Below, in pieces: positions 1 to 10,682 of a DNA stretch of 64,000 nucleotides. Position numbers and translations under genes: made by a program. Every line of letters begins with the position of its first letter. Position 1 is the first letter of the stretch. Source of the DNA: Hysterium pulicare CBS 123377 (Eukaryota; Ascomycota; Dothideomycetes; Hysteriales; Hysteriaceae); contig AJFK01000058.1 in assembly GCA_000467715.1 (NCBI GenBank), positions 1 to 64,000 on the forward strand, written 5' to 3'. The notes under the pieces were generated by a model. The model saw only the letters and a list, made by a program, of their open reading frames with translations. It was not told where the DNA came from and did not search any database.

Positions 1-942
1 CGCTGCGAGCCCCTTCGTGGGCTCTTCGATAGTAACACTCCTATTGATGGGCTTTGGAGTGATCGACAGCTCAGCATACGTGCATGGACGGCGCGGATCC
101 TCAACGAAGGCTTCTATTCTATTTCATCGATACCCGAATTCATCGGCATATCTACGCTAACGGGGAGGTACGGCCTCGTGTACGGCATCCAGGGTCCCTT
201 GCCGGATAACCAGTGGCAGCTCGACGTCGAGCATTGGGTTAGTGCATCCATGGCCTCCCTACAAGGGGCCTTCATATTGGCAGCGAATCCACCTTCAGAT
301 CCTCGATTGCAGGAGTTCCAAGTACACCCGAATAACTCCATAGAACTTGGCATGTGTCGAAACCAGAAAATCATCTCGTCACGCTACTCCTCCTTCTCGG
401 TTCTCGGCCTCAGCATTATCCTTGTTATAGGAACTACACTCGTTCTACTCGATATATTCCTCGAACCACTCCTTAACATTTACCACTCCCGTCGCCCTCG
501 CCCAGCATGTGAACTCCCCTCCCACACCGGTAAGACTCACGCGCAATTCGAGTGGCGCTTGACCTCGACGCTGCAGCTGCAGAGACTAGCGCACGAGGCA
601 ATTGGTGCAGGGACCTGGTCGAGGGCCGTGAATGAGGTGCCGATTACGCTTCCGGGGGAAAGGTTGGGCGTCCTAGATTGGGCAGATGAAAAACACCCTA
701 AGCTTGGTTCTTCTCCGTTGGTGCAGAAAGGGGAGTCGGATGAGCAGGCAAGGGAGGAGGAGCGAGAGCAGGGGAGGGAGATAGATAAGGGGAAAGACGG
801 ATCTGGGACGGTTCCGGAGAGGCAGCTGAGGAAACAGCAGACGTGGAAGAGTGATACGAGGACACTCGCTGAGGGGAGTAATGGTACAGCGGGTAATGAC
901 TCGAATGAGAAAATAGGAGAAGAAGGGGGAAGTGGAAGATAG
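1..942 (+). CDS. Uncharacterised fungal membrane protein, C-terminal part (5' cut by window edge)
   Basis: The frame is open from the first base of the window to a TAG at 940-942, giving the last 313 residues of a longer protein. An extracellular-looking region comes first. A strong hydrophobic segment of about 24 residues follows (window residues 132-155, around FSVLGLSIILVIGTT), then a cytoplasmic tail with the motif STLQLQRLAHEAIGAGTW and a Glu/Lys/Arg-rich, probably disordered end. The motif resembles uncharacterised multi-pass membrane proteins that I recall from other filamentous fungi; no function is known to me. A start at an internal codon near 178 is not needed, because the open frame simply continues upstream. 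Its 3' end faces the end of the transporter gene on the other strand. Confidence 0.7.
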   Translation, partial: RCEPLRGLFDSNTPIDGLWSDRQLSIRAWTARILNEGFYSISSIPEFIGISTLTGRYGLVYGIQGPLPDNQWQLDVEHWVSASMASLQGAFILAANPPSDPRLQEFQVHPNNSIELGMCRNQKIISSRYSSFSVLGLSIILVIGTTLVLLDIFLEPLLNIYHSRRPRPACELPSHTGKTHAQFEWRLTSTLQLQRLAHEAIGAGTWSRAVNEVPITLPGERLGVLDWADEKHPKLGSSPLVQKGESDEQAREEEREQGREIDKGKDGSGTVPERQLRKQQTWKSDTRTLAEGSNGTAGNDSNEKIGEEGGSGR

Positions 943-1598
943 ATGGTTTGGCTGCGAAGAATACTCTTGTAATAAACTTTCAATGGACCGTAGGGAAATC
1001 ATATAGAAGCTACATACTATGGAAGGCGGAGTTTTCTTCCACTGCTGTCCACGTACTGCATACATCCAGTACAAAGTGCGCTAATTAGCAGGGGAAAAAG
1101 GAGTTACGGCGGCAAGACAGAAGGCACCGTTCGAGAACATCCGTCTGTAAACGCGAATGGCACGTTTATCTAGGGAGCTTTGCTTTGTCAAAATCTCGAA
1201 AAGGTCTCGAAATGGATAACAAGTCGATGTACACGGAGAGAGTGTGAAATCTGTGATCAAGACCGGTAAGTCGAACTGAATCTTAGTTTTCAGAGTCCCT
1301 ATAAACGCTAGTATTCCTGCTAAGAAGCCGCATTGTCCTTGAAGAGGAAGCAGGCTGATGATGGATACCACTTGCAGAAAAAAGAGGGAACGGTTTCACA
1401 AATCCGTCGATGATTTCATATCTACTAGAAGCATTGCGTAGGGGAAAGGCTTAAGAGAAGAAGTAACTCAAACAACTTCAAGTGGTACGTCAGACGAAGC
1501 TTGACTAACAAGTTCGTCTGTAAGCAGTTGGGCCAAGCTGACATGAAACCTGTTCATTGTATTGCTCCCATCGTAGTAGAGTGGCCAGGCGTCATATA
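943..1598. other. Intergenic region between convergent genes
   Basis: These 656 bases hold the 3' flanks of two convergent genes. A possible polyadenylation signal AATAAA lies just after the first gene, near 970-976. I see no coding frame with family similarity or codon structure. Confidence 0.5.
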
Positions 1599-3925
1599 CT
1601 AGTGGTTCCGCACAGGGGTGACATCCTCCTCGTCTCCCAACGGCAACCTCTTCTCATTCCCGTCGCCAATGGTGGGTGTAGGGGAATCCAATGAAGCAGA
1701 GGCGGGTTTGAGTTGGCCGTCCCTCTTCTTTTGTCTCTTTTCCCTATGAGCGAGCACAGTGATAATCGTAAATACAATCACGTTGAGTCCTGCCACTACT
1801 GCTGCGGCTCTGTTTCCGGGTGTGACTAATCACCAGCAGGAGACAACGGTCAGTACAATAGCCCGTCAGTAAGATAAGGGAATTGAAACGAACCGTTAGG
1901 TTGGTGAACTTGTTGGAACCAAACCAATGGAATCCATGCTGAGAATGTATCTTTATATAGTACCAAGCTGTCAGCATGTGATCTAGTAAGAGAAGGAAGG
2001 AACAGAAGCTTACATTGAAGAGTATTCATGGCGGCCGCAGTAAAGGCCCTTTGTTCAGCGTTGTCGGAAATCAGTTCTGACATCCATCTTTTATAGTCAA
2101 ACGTGAAATTAGCCGTGGCTTCCATCGTGAAGAAGACGAAGCAAACAATGAACTCACGCCATGGTCAATGGAACGGCACTTCCCCCAATCGTCGACACAA
2201 TATAAAGCGGAGCTCGATGAGAGAAAGGACCAAATACGGGAGTTACGACGAGTAAGGTGAAAATGACGATGGCGACTAGATTTCCGAAGATGATAGTCGG
2301 CCAACGGCGGCCTCTTAAGGGTCCATCAGAGATCCAGACTGCCAGAAGAGAGTACACAGCGGTGAAGGCGTTGTTAAGGGTTGGATACTCGTTCTATGAC
2401 AGGATAAGCGTTCAGTCAACAAACCACTGTGCCCTGACTAATACTTGGGAAGACGTACGATTTGGGCAACTGTATAGACAAGTGGTTTGCCCTTTTTGTT
2501 GTGTGCTTTAAGCCAGAAAACGAAAGAAGTGGCTGGCTGACTTCCAAAAGGTTGCATTGCTGTAGAGGTTAACAAAGTTAGCACATCATCATGCCAAGGG
2601 ACGAAGAGAGCTTACTAAAGATAAGGGTGAAGAGAACCGTCTTCCAACTCGTGAAGTAACCGAGAATAGTTTTGACGGTGTAAGGCTTGCCTTCAGGAAC
2701 TCGGCCAGCTCTTGACATTCTCTCTTTAGCAAGTTCGACTTCCTGAACGGCAAAACAAGAGTGTCAATTACGTTTCTTTTATCGTTTTAGCGATGTTGCT
2801 ATACTTACACGTTCGGAGAACAACCAGCTGGGCTTAGCAGTGCCAGGGGTGTCGGGCATAAAGAAGTAAGCGAGGATGGCGATTGGGAGTGAAATGACAC
2901 CGTTGATGACTATAGCGCCGAATAAGAAACTTTAAAATGAGAGACAAGAACAGTGCTGAAGGAACTGACCAAAAAGCCATCTCCATCCGGCGAGACCAGC
3001 GTGTCCATTGAGGGAATTGTAAATTCCGGCTTGCAAGAATCCACTGAAGATTGGTGCGATTGACACTGCCGATTGCAGAATACCGTTGCGCTTTCCAAGT
3101 TCACCTGTTATTTGTTTGAGCGGTTAGCAACATTCCCAATCCAATACCTCAGTTATCAAGCAACACAACTCACGTTTGTTGTACCAACTGCCAAGAATGT
3201 AGTAAAGTGCTGGCCAATAGCCCGCTTCAAAGAGACCGACCACGAATCGAAGAGCGAGCATTTGATGGTACGACTTTGCACCTGCCAGACTAAACGTGAA
3301 GATTGTCCAACCAATTTCGAGAAAGGGGATCCAGACTGCAGAAAGACAGTTAGGTAAATCCCAGTGCTTTCGAAAGAAGAATGTTCAGAAAGGGGCTTAC
3401 TGTGAGCGCGGACTCGAGTCAAGATGAAGTTCGATGGCTGCATTAAACCGGTGTGAGCGTCGAACTGAGCTGGAATAGAAGAAGACGCAGAAGGAGCATA
3501 CCCATTGTCCGATAATGTAGCCTACTGTCCATGCGACTACGATGTAGTTGTACTGATTTCCGTAAAGATTGAGGTCTTCCTTCATCCCTGAGACGAAAGC
3601 ATTGGTGATATTTGAGGTATCGATCTGTGGAACGATGATCAGACTTTGGCTGGCGAGAAATAAACAAGGCTACTTACCCATTTGATCAACATCCCAAGCG
3701 TTCCGAATGTCAAAAGGGTGGAGTCCAACTGCAACAAGGGACTCTTAGTCAGAACAAGGGACCATTGAGAACCGATAGCACAGTAAAATAACCAACCTTT
3801 AGAAGAAACCTTCTTTCTTCTTTTGAAACGTCAACCGAATCCCACAACCATCCTTTCCAACTGCTGGATGGCGTCGACTCGACGGAGACAGTTTTGGATA
3901 CCACGGCGACTTCTTTTTCTGCCAT
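1599..3925 (-). CDS. MFS transporter, allantoate/pantothenate permease (Dal5/Liz1) family
   Basis: Thirteen exons on the minus strand give 519 residues: 3797-3925, 3678-3728, 3502-3624, 3401-3437, 3174-3335, 2970-3104, 2809-2909, 2616-2742, 2459-2559, 2158-2393, 2014-2087, 1894-1950, 1599-1825. The exon sum (1560 nt) is divisible by three. The product follows the anion:cation symporter family closely: a cytoplasmic N-terminus, then FVSGMKEDLNLYGNQYNY, WTVGYIIGQW, FEAGYWPALYYILGSWYNK, RNGILQSAVSIAP, WLFVINGVISLP and a basic C-terminal tail after the last helix. Such proteins move small anionic nitrogen or vitamin compounds (allantoate, ureidosuccinate, dipeptides, pantothenate) with protons across the plasma membrane; the substrate here cannot be read from sequence. 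Two introns end in AAG. The upstream GATA-site cluster points to nitrogen regulation. Confidence 0.88.
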
Positions 3926-3954
3926 TGTTCGAACGATGTGAGGAACGGACGTGA

Positions 3955-4569
3955 AGATAGAGAAGCATATTCTTTGTTAAACTTATAGTGAAAGTGCTGT
4001 GATGTTGATTGACCAATTAGTGTGATGATGGAAACCTGCTACAGTATCACGTCACCAGAGGGCTGAACGCCCATCTTCACTCCATGTACGGCCTTTTAGA
4101 ATTCCAGAATCTAGACCCTGATGCTTATCGTGACCCTCGATTTTATCTTGCGGATTCTTGATACTGAAGCTTATGATAGGTTGGCGCACTTTGATAGCCG
4201 AAAGACGTAAGATGCACTCCCGAGCACACAAGAATTAGCCATCAACTACGCCACAAGAGGTAGAGCCCATGGTAAGGGGATTTGACGGCCGGTTCGACCT
4301 CGACTTTGCAAGACTTGTACTATCTCTATTCTGGAAATGATTATTCCTGCTAGATACAGTGATAGCAAATAGTTCGCTGCCTGTCGCATCGCAAGATAGT
4401 CCAGACTGAACATCAAATTCGCGGCTATCGCTTGCACTATCACGAGATGTTCTGGGATGCATACTACATCCTGGTCCGCCGCCTGTTACATCCTGAGATA
4501 AGTCGTGATGAGATTGAATATGCGTCTACTACCTATGGAGTCCCGTGGCTTTACTCCGTCTCTTGATAA
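3955..4569. promoter_or_regulatory. Cluster of twelve HGATAR motifs upstream of the transporter
   Basis: Twelve HGATAR hexamers on both strands start at 3955, 4125, 4143, 4174, 4192, 4320, 4360, 4394, 4425, 4437, 4496 and 4564. About two are expected in 615 bp at equal base composition. In ascomycetes, GATA factors of the AreA/Nit2 class act through clustered sites of this kind under nitrogen limitation, and permeases of the Dal5 family are classic targets. The motifs are seen directly; binding is inferred. Confidence 0.55.
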
Positions 4570-6241
4570 GTTACCCTTTATTACCGATTGGGCCGAAGAA
4601 TGATCAGACGTGAGATTATATTATTCAGTATAATCTATGGTGTGGATTAGTAGTTGTTTAGAATGTTACTCACTCTAGTGGGTATAAACTTATCTAAGCC
4701 AAGACCGATCTGCACCTCTACGAGTAGTGCCCAGAGCTGTAAGTAAAACAAGCATTCTTTCCGCAATCTCAAGTTCTTTTGCTTGGTTTCAACGACGATA
4801 ATAGGCTAAAGATCTTAACCACGCGTCTAGACAGTTGTTAAGCGTGAAATTAATTAGAATAGAGCTCTATGAACTTAGTAGAAAAGATAAAGGAGGAAAC
4901 GTATATATAAGCAGCTTGTATATAGTAGTATTATAAGTTTAGATCGATTAAAGAAAGGAAAAGATAAAAGGCAGAATAAGAAAAGGGATAGAACAATCTA
5001 GCTCAACTGGAGTACTAGGGCCCTCGGCCAGCCAAACAAAGTTGGAAGGCCTTTAGAGGAAGCATACCGTAGCGAAGCTCTCCTCGAAAGGCTGGGGGCG
5101 GCAGAGGAGGACGGTTGGAAGCTGCGCAAGTGGTTGGAAATGAGGAAGGCCTGCGTAATTGAGATCTTTCTCATTTTCTCTTTCCTCCCTGAGCGGTGCA
5201 CTCGGTGATTGACGTATTCAGAGTAACTTGCTGCGGTCATTTAGTTGGACGTCTGGATTTCTTCGGTCAAGCTTTGATGATCAGATTGCTGAGAGGGCCC
5301 TCCAGAAGGAACCAGTAGTCGAGAGATGTCTTAAACAATTGGCAATCCGGGCATATCCTTGACTATCCGCTATTTCTTCCTTGAGAATGTCGTTATGGAA
5401 TATGGTATCTTCCAGAGTGCCTCAATTCGTACCGAGAAGACTCCGGTACGGTCGCTTACTCTTGTCCAAAATGGACATCTCTAATCTTTCAACCATACTC
5501 CCTTTGCATTAAGCTATATTGGGTAATGGAGGTGTACATATGGCGAGGTCTTTGACTCTCTTAGCTTTTGGTCGCTTGGCGTCGTGGAGTCAGCGATACA
5601 GGATTGTGACCACGTGTGTCGAGGGAATGTGATGACTTCCTTCTAGCCAGTATGTCTATATTTCCTGCTTTTGGCCACTCCCTGGTCTTCACCCAGTATG
5701 TGATGTACGAACTTTGGCTGTTCTTAGAAGGTCGGAAGGTTTTCGTAGCGGATCTGTTGTGGGGTAAAGCTTCTTTCGGCGCCTCTTCATGGGAACTGCG
5801 GGATTCTAGGTAAGATATATTGGCTCTATATTCACATTCAAAGGCAAATATACTTCGGCATGTAGGTAGACGCAAGGCTGAACCTCAGGTAAACTCGAAG
5901 TTTGCTTCCAGAGGCTCAGCACGGCGGGCAGGGACGGACTGTCTTGGGTGTGGCTAACGCCACTGGCCATAGTCCACAGGTCCTTCTCAGGTGGCAGGAC
6001 TGCTGACTCAACTTGAGCACCTCGCTGACTCAAATTCACCAGGCTTGCGCAACCAGATGAAGTCTTCGTGGCTCTTGTTCTTTAAACAAAATAACGCCAT
6101 CGCAATGCGTAGACGCTGGAAAGCTTCATCCAATGTTAATTACCTGATGCATCCAGACACATCCAACTCCAATTGAGAAGCCCGCTTCCAAGTCCTGCCG
6201 GCAGCATCTCAATTCTAACCCAACCTCCATTATGGAACATC
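4570..6241. other. Gene-poor region with an AT-rich patch
   Basis: About 1.7 kb without a recognisable gene. Roughly 4840-4985 is strongly AT-rich with many TA steps and purine-rich runs. It is followed abruptly by GC-richer DNA at about 5000-5210. That part holds a plus-strand frame without an ATG (about 5002-5208) whose translation is charged and coding-like (GRPLEEAYRSEALLERLG) but unrecognised. Short frames at 5560-6180 look like chance. Confidence 0.35.
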
Positions 6242-8190
6242 TCAATCATCAGAATCAACAAGCATACTCTCCCCCGCCGTGATGCCGTCTCCTACCGCAC
6301 TGAAGCTCAAATTTTCACTCATTCTCTCACGTCTCCTCAGCGAGTGTGCGCCGTTTCTCCGCCTCCCAACCCGCGCCGCCCTGAAGGCATCTTGTTTCCT
6401 CCCTGCAATTCTTCTCTCGAAATCCTCTTCCTCCTCGCTATCTGCAACCATTAGGCTCAAACTTTCATTGATCTCCAATGCTTTATTCAGCAGATCAGTC
6501 GCTATCGGGTCTTGGGGAGAGACGGCTAGCGCTTCATGCAAAGCCACAACAGCTTGCCATGGCTCGCCCATCTCTAATAAACATAGCCCCTTCGCGCAGA
6601 ACATGCCCGCATCCTTACCTCCCGCCCTCAAGACCTCATCGAACTCTTGCAATGCCTCGTGAAATTGGTCCGCACGTCGGTATGCATGGCCGAGATTTGC
6701 GCGCGTAGCGAGCCAAGCCGTCGAATGCGCACCGATTTCTTGTGAGAGGGAAATGGCGATGGTAAAGAGCTGTATGGCATCTTCGAGATGATCTTCATGG
6801 TATAACACTACTCCGAGCTCATTTAGAAGTAGCGGGTCTGTCTTGCAGAGCTCGTAGGCGGTGTTGAGGTATTCGCGGGCCAAAGGCATGTTGTTAAGCT
6901 GTAAGTTTTGCATTCCTAGAAATAATTGCGGTAAATGGGTCCCTTGGAACAACCTCGCAGCTGTGGAATAAGCGGAAATGGCTTGGTCATGTTCCCCTTC
7001 AGCGGCGAATGTGTGCGCAAATCCAATCCAAGCGGGCCCGAAATGGGGATCCATCATCGAGGCCTTGGAGAAGTACCGACGCGCTTCAGCAATCCGGTTG
7101 ATGGTCAAATAGTATATGCCAATGGCGAGCCAGGCGCACGGCTCTTCTGGATGTGTGTCCGCAAGGTCATGGGCGAGAAGGAAGAGGGCATTCTTTTCAG
7201 AGAGGGAGTGCAGGCAGGCGAGATGGATGGGTAGGGTGGGGAAGTGATAGCGGTCGCGTTCGAGGATCGAGGAGGTGAGGGCGAGAGCTTCGTTGAAACG
7301 GCATTGGGTGAAGAGCAGATCGGCTTTGGAGAGAAGGATATCCGGATTAGAGGCAAGGTTGTAGTGCGTGGACAGTGTTTCTGTTGCTGCGGTAAACTCC
7401 TCGGGATGTTCGTATTTAGAGAGGCGCGTCGTATAGAGCATTTTGGTGAAGTCGGCCGCTTCTTGCGAGGTAGAGCTGTCCGAAGTGTAAATGGTATCGA
7501 AGTTCAGCGACTCGAGAAATTTCCACTCTTCAGACGGAGACATAAGGGAGTTCTTCATAAGTTGGTCGAATGCTTCGAAGCATTGCACGTCTATGCGGAC
7601 GGCGTCTTTGTAGCAGTCTTTTGCGCGATCGAAGGCGTTTTGTTTGGCATAGCAAACCCCCCTTAGATAGCACATTGCTGCTTCAAAGCGGATGTTCGAT
7701 ATATCCTCTTTGTCTCTCTCCTCACTCCGATCCACTCTGTCACTCCTCGAGGCGGCCCTCTGATGTTTTGAGCCTGCCGGCTTTGCTTCAACATGTTGTA
7801 GTTTCCTCCTCGCGGAGCCGGGTTCGCAGATGAGATGGACGGGGTTCTTGTCGCCCAAGATGCTGAGTGCTTGGTCGAATTTGGCTTGCTTTATACAGCA
7901 ATGTGCAGAAAGGTACTTGCACGAGGGGTTGTTGGCGATGAGGCCGACGCGCGAGAGAAAGGCTTGCGCGCGAGTGTAGTTGCCAGTGGAAAAGTGGACT
8001 TGGGCGAGCCAGAATGCATCTTTGTCATTGTCTTGCATGTACAAACGTCAGCAGAAGATTCGAAGCCGGTGGAGAAGAGGGGGGCGTCCGTACTTGTCAG
8101 GGCCAGTAACTTGTCGCCGATAAAGATTGCGGACTCGTACTGATGTTTATTCAAGGCATCTTGTCTCCAATCGCGGAGGAATCTCTCCAT
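6242..8190 (-). CDS. CDC16: Anaphase-promoting complex subunit Cdc16/Cut9 (APC6)
   Basis: Two exons (8094-8190 and 6242-8031) give 628 residues. The protein begins MERFLRDWRQDALNKHQYES, and after the single intron continues DKDAFWLAQVHFSTGNYTRA, which is the Cut9/Cdc16 N-terminus. Tetratricopeptide repeats fill most of the rest, for example CYLRGVCYAKQNAFDRAKDC, AWLAIGIYYLTINRIAEA, PAWIGFAHTFAAEGEHDQA and ELGVVLYHEDHLEDA. The length matches the family. A basic, Ser-rich insert with KPAGSKHQRAASRSDR lies near residue 120-140. Cdc16 is a scaffold TPR subunit of the APC/C ubiquitin ligase in the nucleus, needed for the metaphase-anaphase transition. The intron ends in AAG after a CTGAC branch site. 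The gene is divergent from YJU2 with 298 bp between the start codons. Confidence 0.95.
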
Positions 8191-8488
8191 ATTGAGGTGC
8201 TGGGGGACAAACTCGACAGAGGTAGGTCGGCGGCGTTGCAGATGCCGTGTGGTATAGATGGATGTATTGCAGCCATGAACATGGGAAGAGTCGCGCCTGC
8301 AACCGACAGCAGAACGCGCGCTTTCACGAGGACCACCCCGCGGCAGGATATTTTGCCACCGCCTACGAGCCCGCCTTGGGAGATTCACCTTTGAACCTTT
8401 CAACCTTTTGTTCACCTGCCGTACCTCCTCACCTGCTCTCCTCTACACACCCTCTGCCTTTCTTACAACTACCTCTGCAACAGCCACA
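8191..8488. promoter_or_regulatory. Shared promoter region of CDC16 and YJU2
   Basis: The 298 bp between two divergent start codons must hold both 5' leaders and core promoters. The YJU2 side is pyrimidine-rich (about 8400-8480), as often seen just upstream of fungal start codons. No TATA box is evident. Confidence 0.5.
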
Positions 8489-9510
8489 ATGTCGGAGAGA
8501 AAAGGTATTGGTTGCTATAAACATTGCGTAGTCCTCTTCTAACGTTTTACCTAGTCCTAACGAAATACTATCCGCCTGATTTTGATCCCGCAAAGCTCAC
8601 ACGTCAACGCGGCCCCAAACAATCTGGCCCAAAAACCCAGACCGTTCGTCTCATGTAAGTCGGCCCCATCGCATTTGGCATGCATACCTTTTGCTCACTT
8701 TCATTTCGCGCAGGGCTCCGTTCAGCATGCAGTGTACCCGTTGCGGGGAGTTCATATGTCAGCACCCCCTCCCAAGCATCTCTGGTTTCATCTTCTAACT
8801 TTTCTTATTCAGATAAGGGTCGCAAATTTAATGCTAGGAAAGAAACCAGCGACGAGAAATACTATGCCATCTCTATCTTCAGGTTCTACATCAGATGTAC
8901 AAGATGTAGCGGCGAGATCACCTTCAAGACCGACCCCAAGAACATGGACTACACGTGCGAGAAGGGTGCGAAGAGGAATTTTGAACCATGGAGGGAAGCT
9001 AAACTTGCCGAAGAAACGGAAGAGGAAAGGCTGGATCGTCTAGAGAGAGAGGAGGCAGAGCATGACGCGATGAAGGATCTGGAGACCAAGGTTTTGGATG
9101 CAAAGACGGAGATGGCCATCGCCGATGCTCTAGACGAAATCAGAACTCGAAATGCGAGATTAGAGAAAGCGGAGAAGGATGGGACCGGGGCCACAGTCGA
9201 AGTGGACGACGTGGACGAGGAGCGGAAGAGGCAAGAGGAAGAAGATGCGGAGGCGGCAAGGAAGGCGTTCGAGTCAAGAGGACTGCCAGATATTGGAGAG
9301 GAGCTTATCGAGGATGAGGGCCAGACGAATGGGGAGTCTTCAGCCGCGGCGTTGCCTGTGCCGACTTTCGAACGCAAGCAGATGAAGAAGAAGAAGGACG
9401 TCGGTTCTACTCTAGGTATCAAGAAGAAGGAGGCTATACTGCCTGCACCAGTTGCACACAAGAAGCTGGCTGTACCGCTAGTAGCGCTGGATTACTCAGA
9501 TAGCGATTGA
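8489..9510 (+). CDS. YJU2: Splicing factor Yju2/Cwc16 (CCDC94 family)
   Basis: Four exons (8489-8504, 8555-8654, 8714-8757, 8813-9510) give 285 residues. The translation starts MSERKVLTKYYPPDFDPAKL and runs through APFSMQCTRCGEFIYKGRKF, IFRFYIRCTRCSGEITFKTD and NMDYTCEKGAKRNFEPWR, the signature of the Yju2 family. The paired CxxC motifs form its zinc-binding site. The C-terminal half is a charged coiled coil, followed by a basic stretch and an acidic DYSDSD end. Yju2 joins the spliceosome at activation and supports the first (branching) step of pre-mRNA splicing in the nucleus. The first exon codes for only five residues and part of a sixth. Confidence 0.95.
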
Positions 9511-10682
9511 TTGGAGACGGCACGATATTGTTGATGTTGCGGTATTTCCTGAGCATGTTTGGCTTTGGGAGGAGCATTGGAGGGCATTGCATCTGCACAT
9601 GGATACCAACAAATATGATTATCTTTTTCAATTAGATATCCAGGCTCTGTGCTTCAACTAGTTAACTAGATAGATGATACACGGGTAAGTTGAAGTACTT
9701 GGGCTGGTCGGCACTCGTCGAAGCGAGAAAATGACTTTTTCAAATTCTCCAAGCTGACCTCGTTCTTCTTGTCAACTACCTATCCATCGCTCATCCCGTG
9801 TGGCAGCCATCGAATCAGCACTCATGCGACCAATTAGAGGTGTAATTAATTTCTCCCTTCAGCTATGCTAAAGTTCAAGGACGAAGCCTGGCCGATAACG
9901 CACTGCCGCCTGCCGACCCTGCAGGTCCACAGCCATCGACGAATCTGCCCTTCTAAGAGGCTCAAACATTAAGCCGTCCCTAGCCCCATCATGATGTTGC
10001 TGATTCATTCTCCGTCGCACACCCTGTTCGAAAACCCGGTCAATGCTCCATATGTTGCTGAACACGGCCCATCCATCAACACCAAATCTCCAGGCAACCC
10101 CGACGCTTGACATCATCCATGTTCCGAGTCAGAAGAGTGGCCTCCTTACCAGGGAGTCAGGATCTGGTTACCAAGGCTGAATCTTTGCTCTGGGGGCAGT
10201 TTGACTGGACATGTGCTCACTGGCGACTACTCGCACTAGAGGCTTTGCGAGCGAATAAAGAATAGTTCTCCGTAATAGTTTCAAAAGTTAGACCTCGACA
10301 AACCTTTTAAGCTTACAGGGCAGCAGGCAGCCAGAAGCTACAAAGAATGGCTCGTCGTCCCGGCATGCATTCATTTCCTTAGACTCAAAGTTGAGCGCAC
10401 TTTCAGAAAACCAGACATATTCAGCAGATTCTACATCTTTCCGTTGACAAACCCTATTCTTCTTCCAAAACTGATTCCTTATCAAACTCTTCGCGGGATG
10501 TTACACTAAGAATTTTGGAGAGACCCATCACTAATGACTCACGGAATGCATGCGCTTGCTTAACTGTTTGACCAAGTCTGAGAGCAGTTAGCAATCACGT
10601 TTCATACCTTCTTAATTTGAGAAAGGACCTTAGGCTCTGGAGATCACATTTCAGCATTATCAACTCCTTGATCTCTCCAAAC
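9511..10682. other. Intergenic region, no gene seen
   Basis: About 1.2 kb between two plus-strand genes. Several short frames on both strands show no family similarity. It should hold the YJU2 3' end and the promoter of the AAA ATPase gene. Confidence 0.4.

Noticed and set aside
8949-9461. 170-codon minus-strand Ser-rich frame over YJU2
   Set aside because: It is the mirror of the Glu/Lys-rich coding strand of YJU2, whose exon structure is secure.
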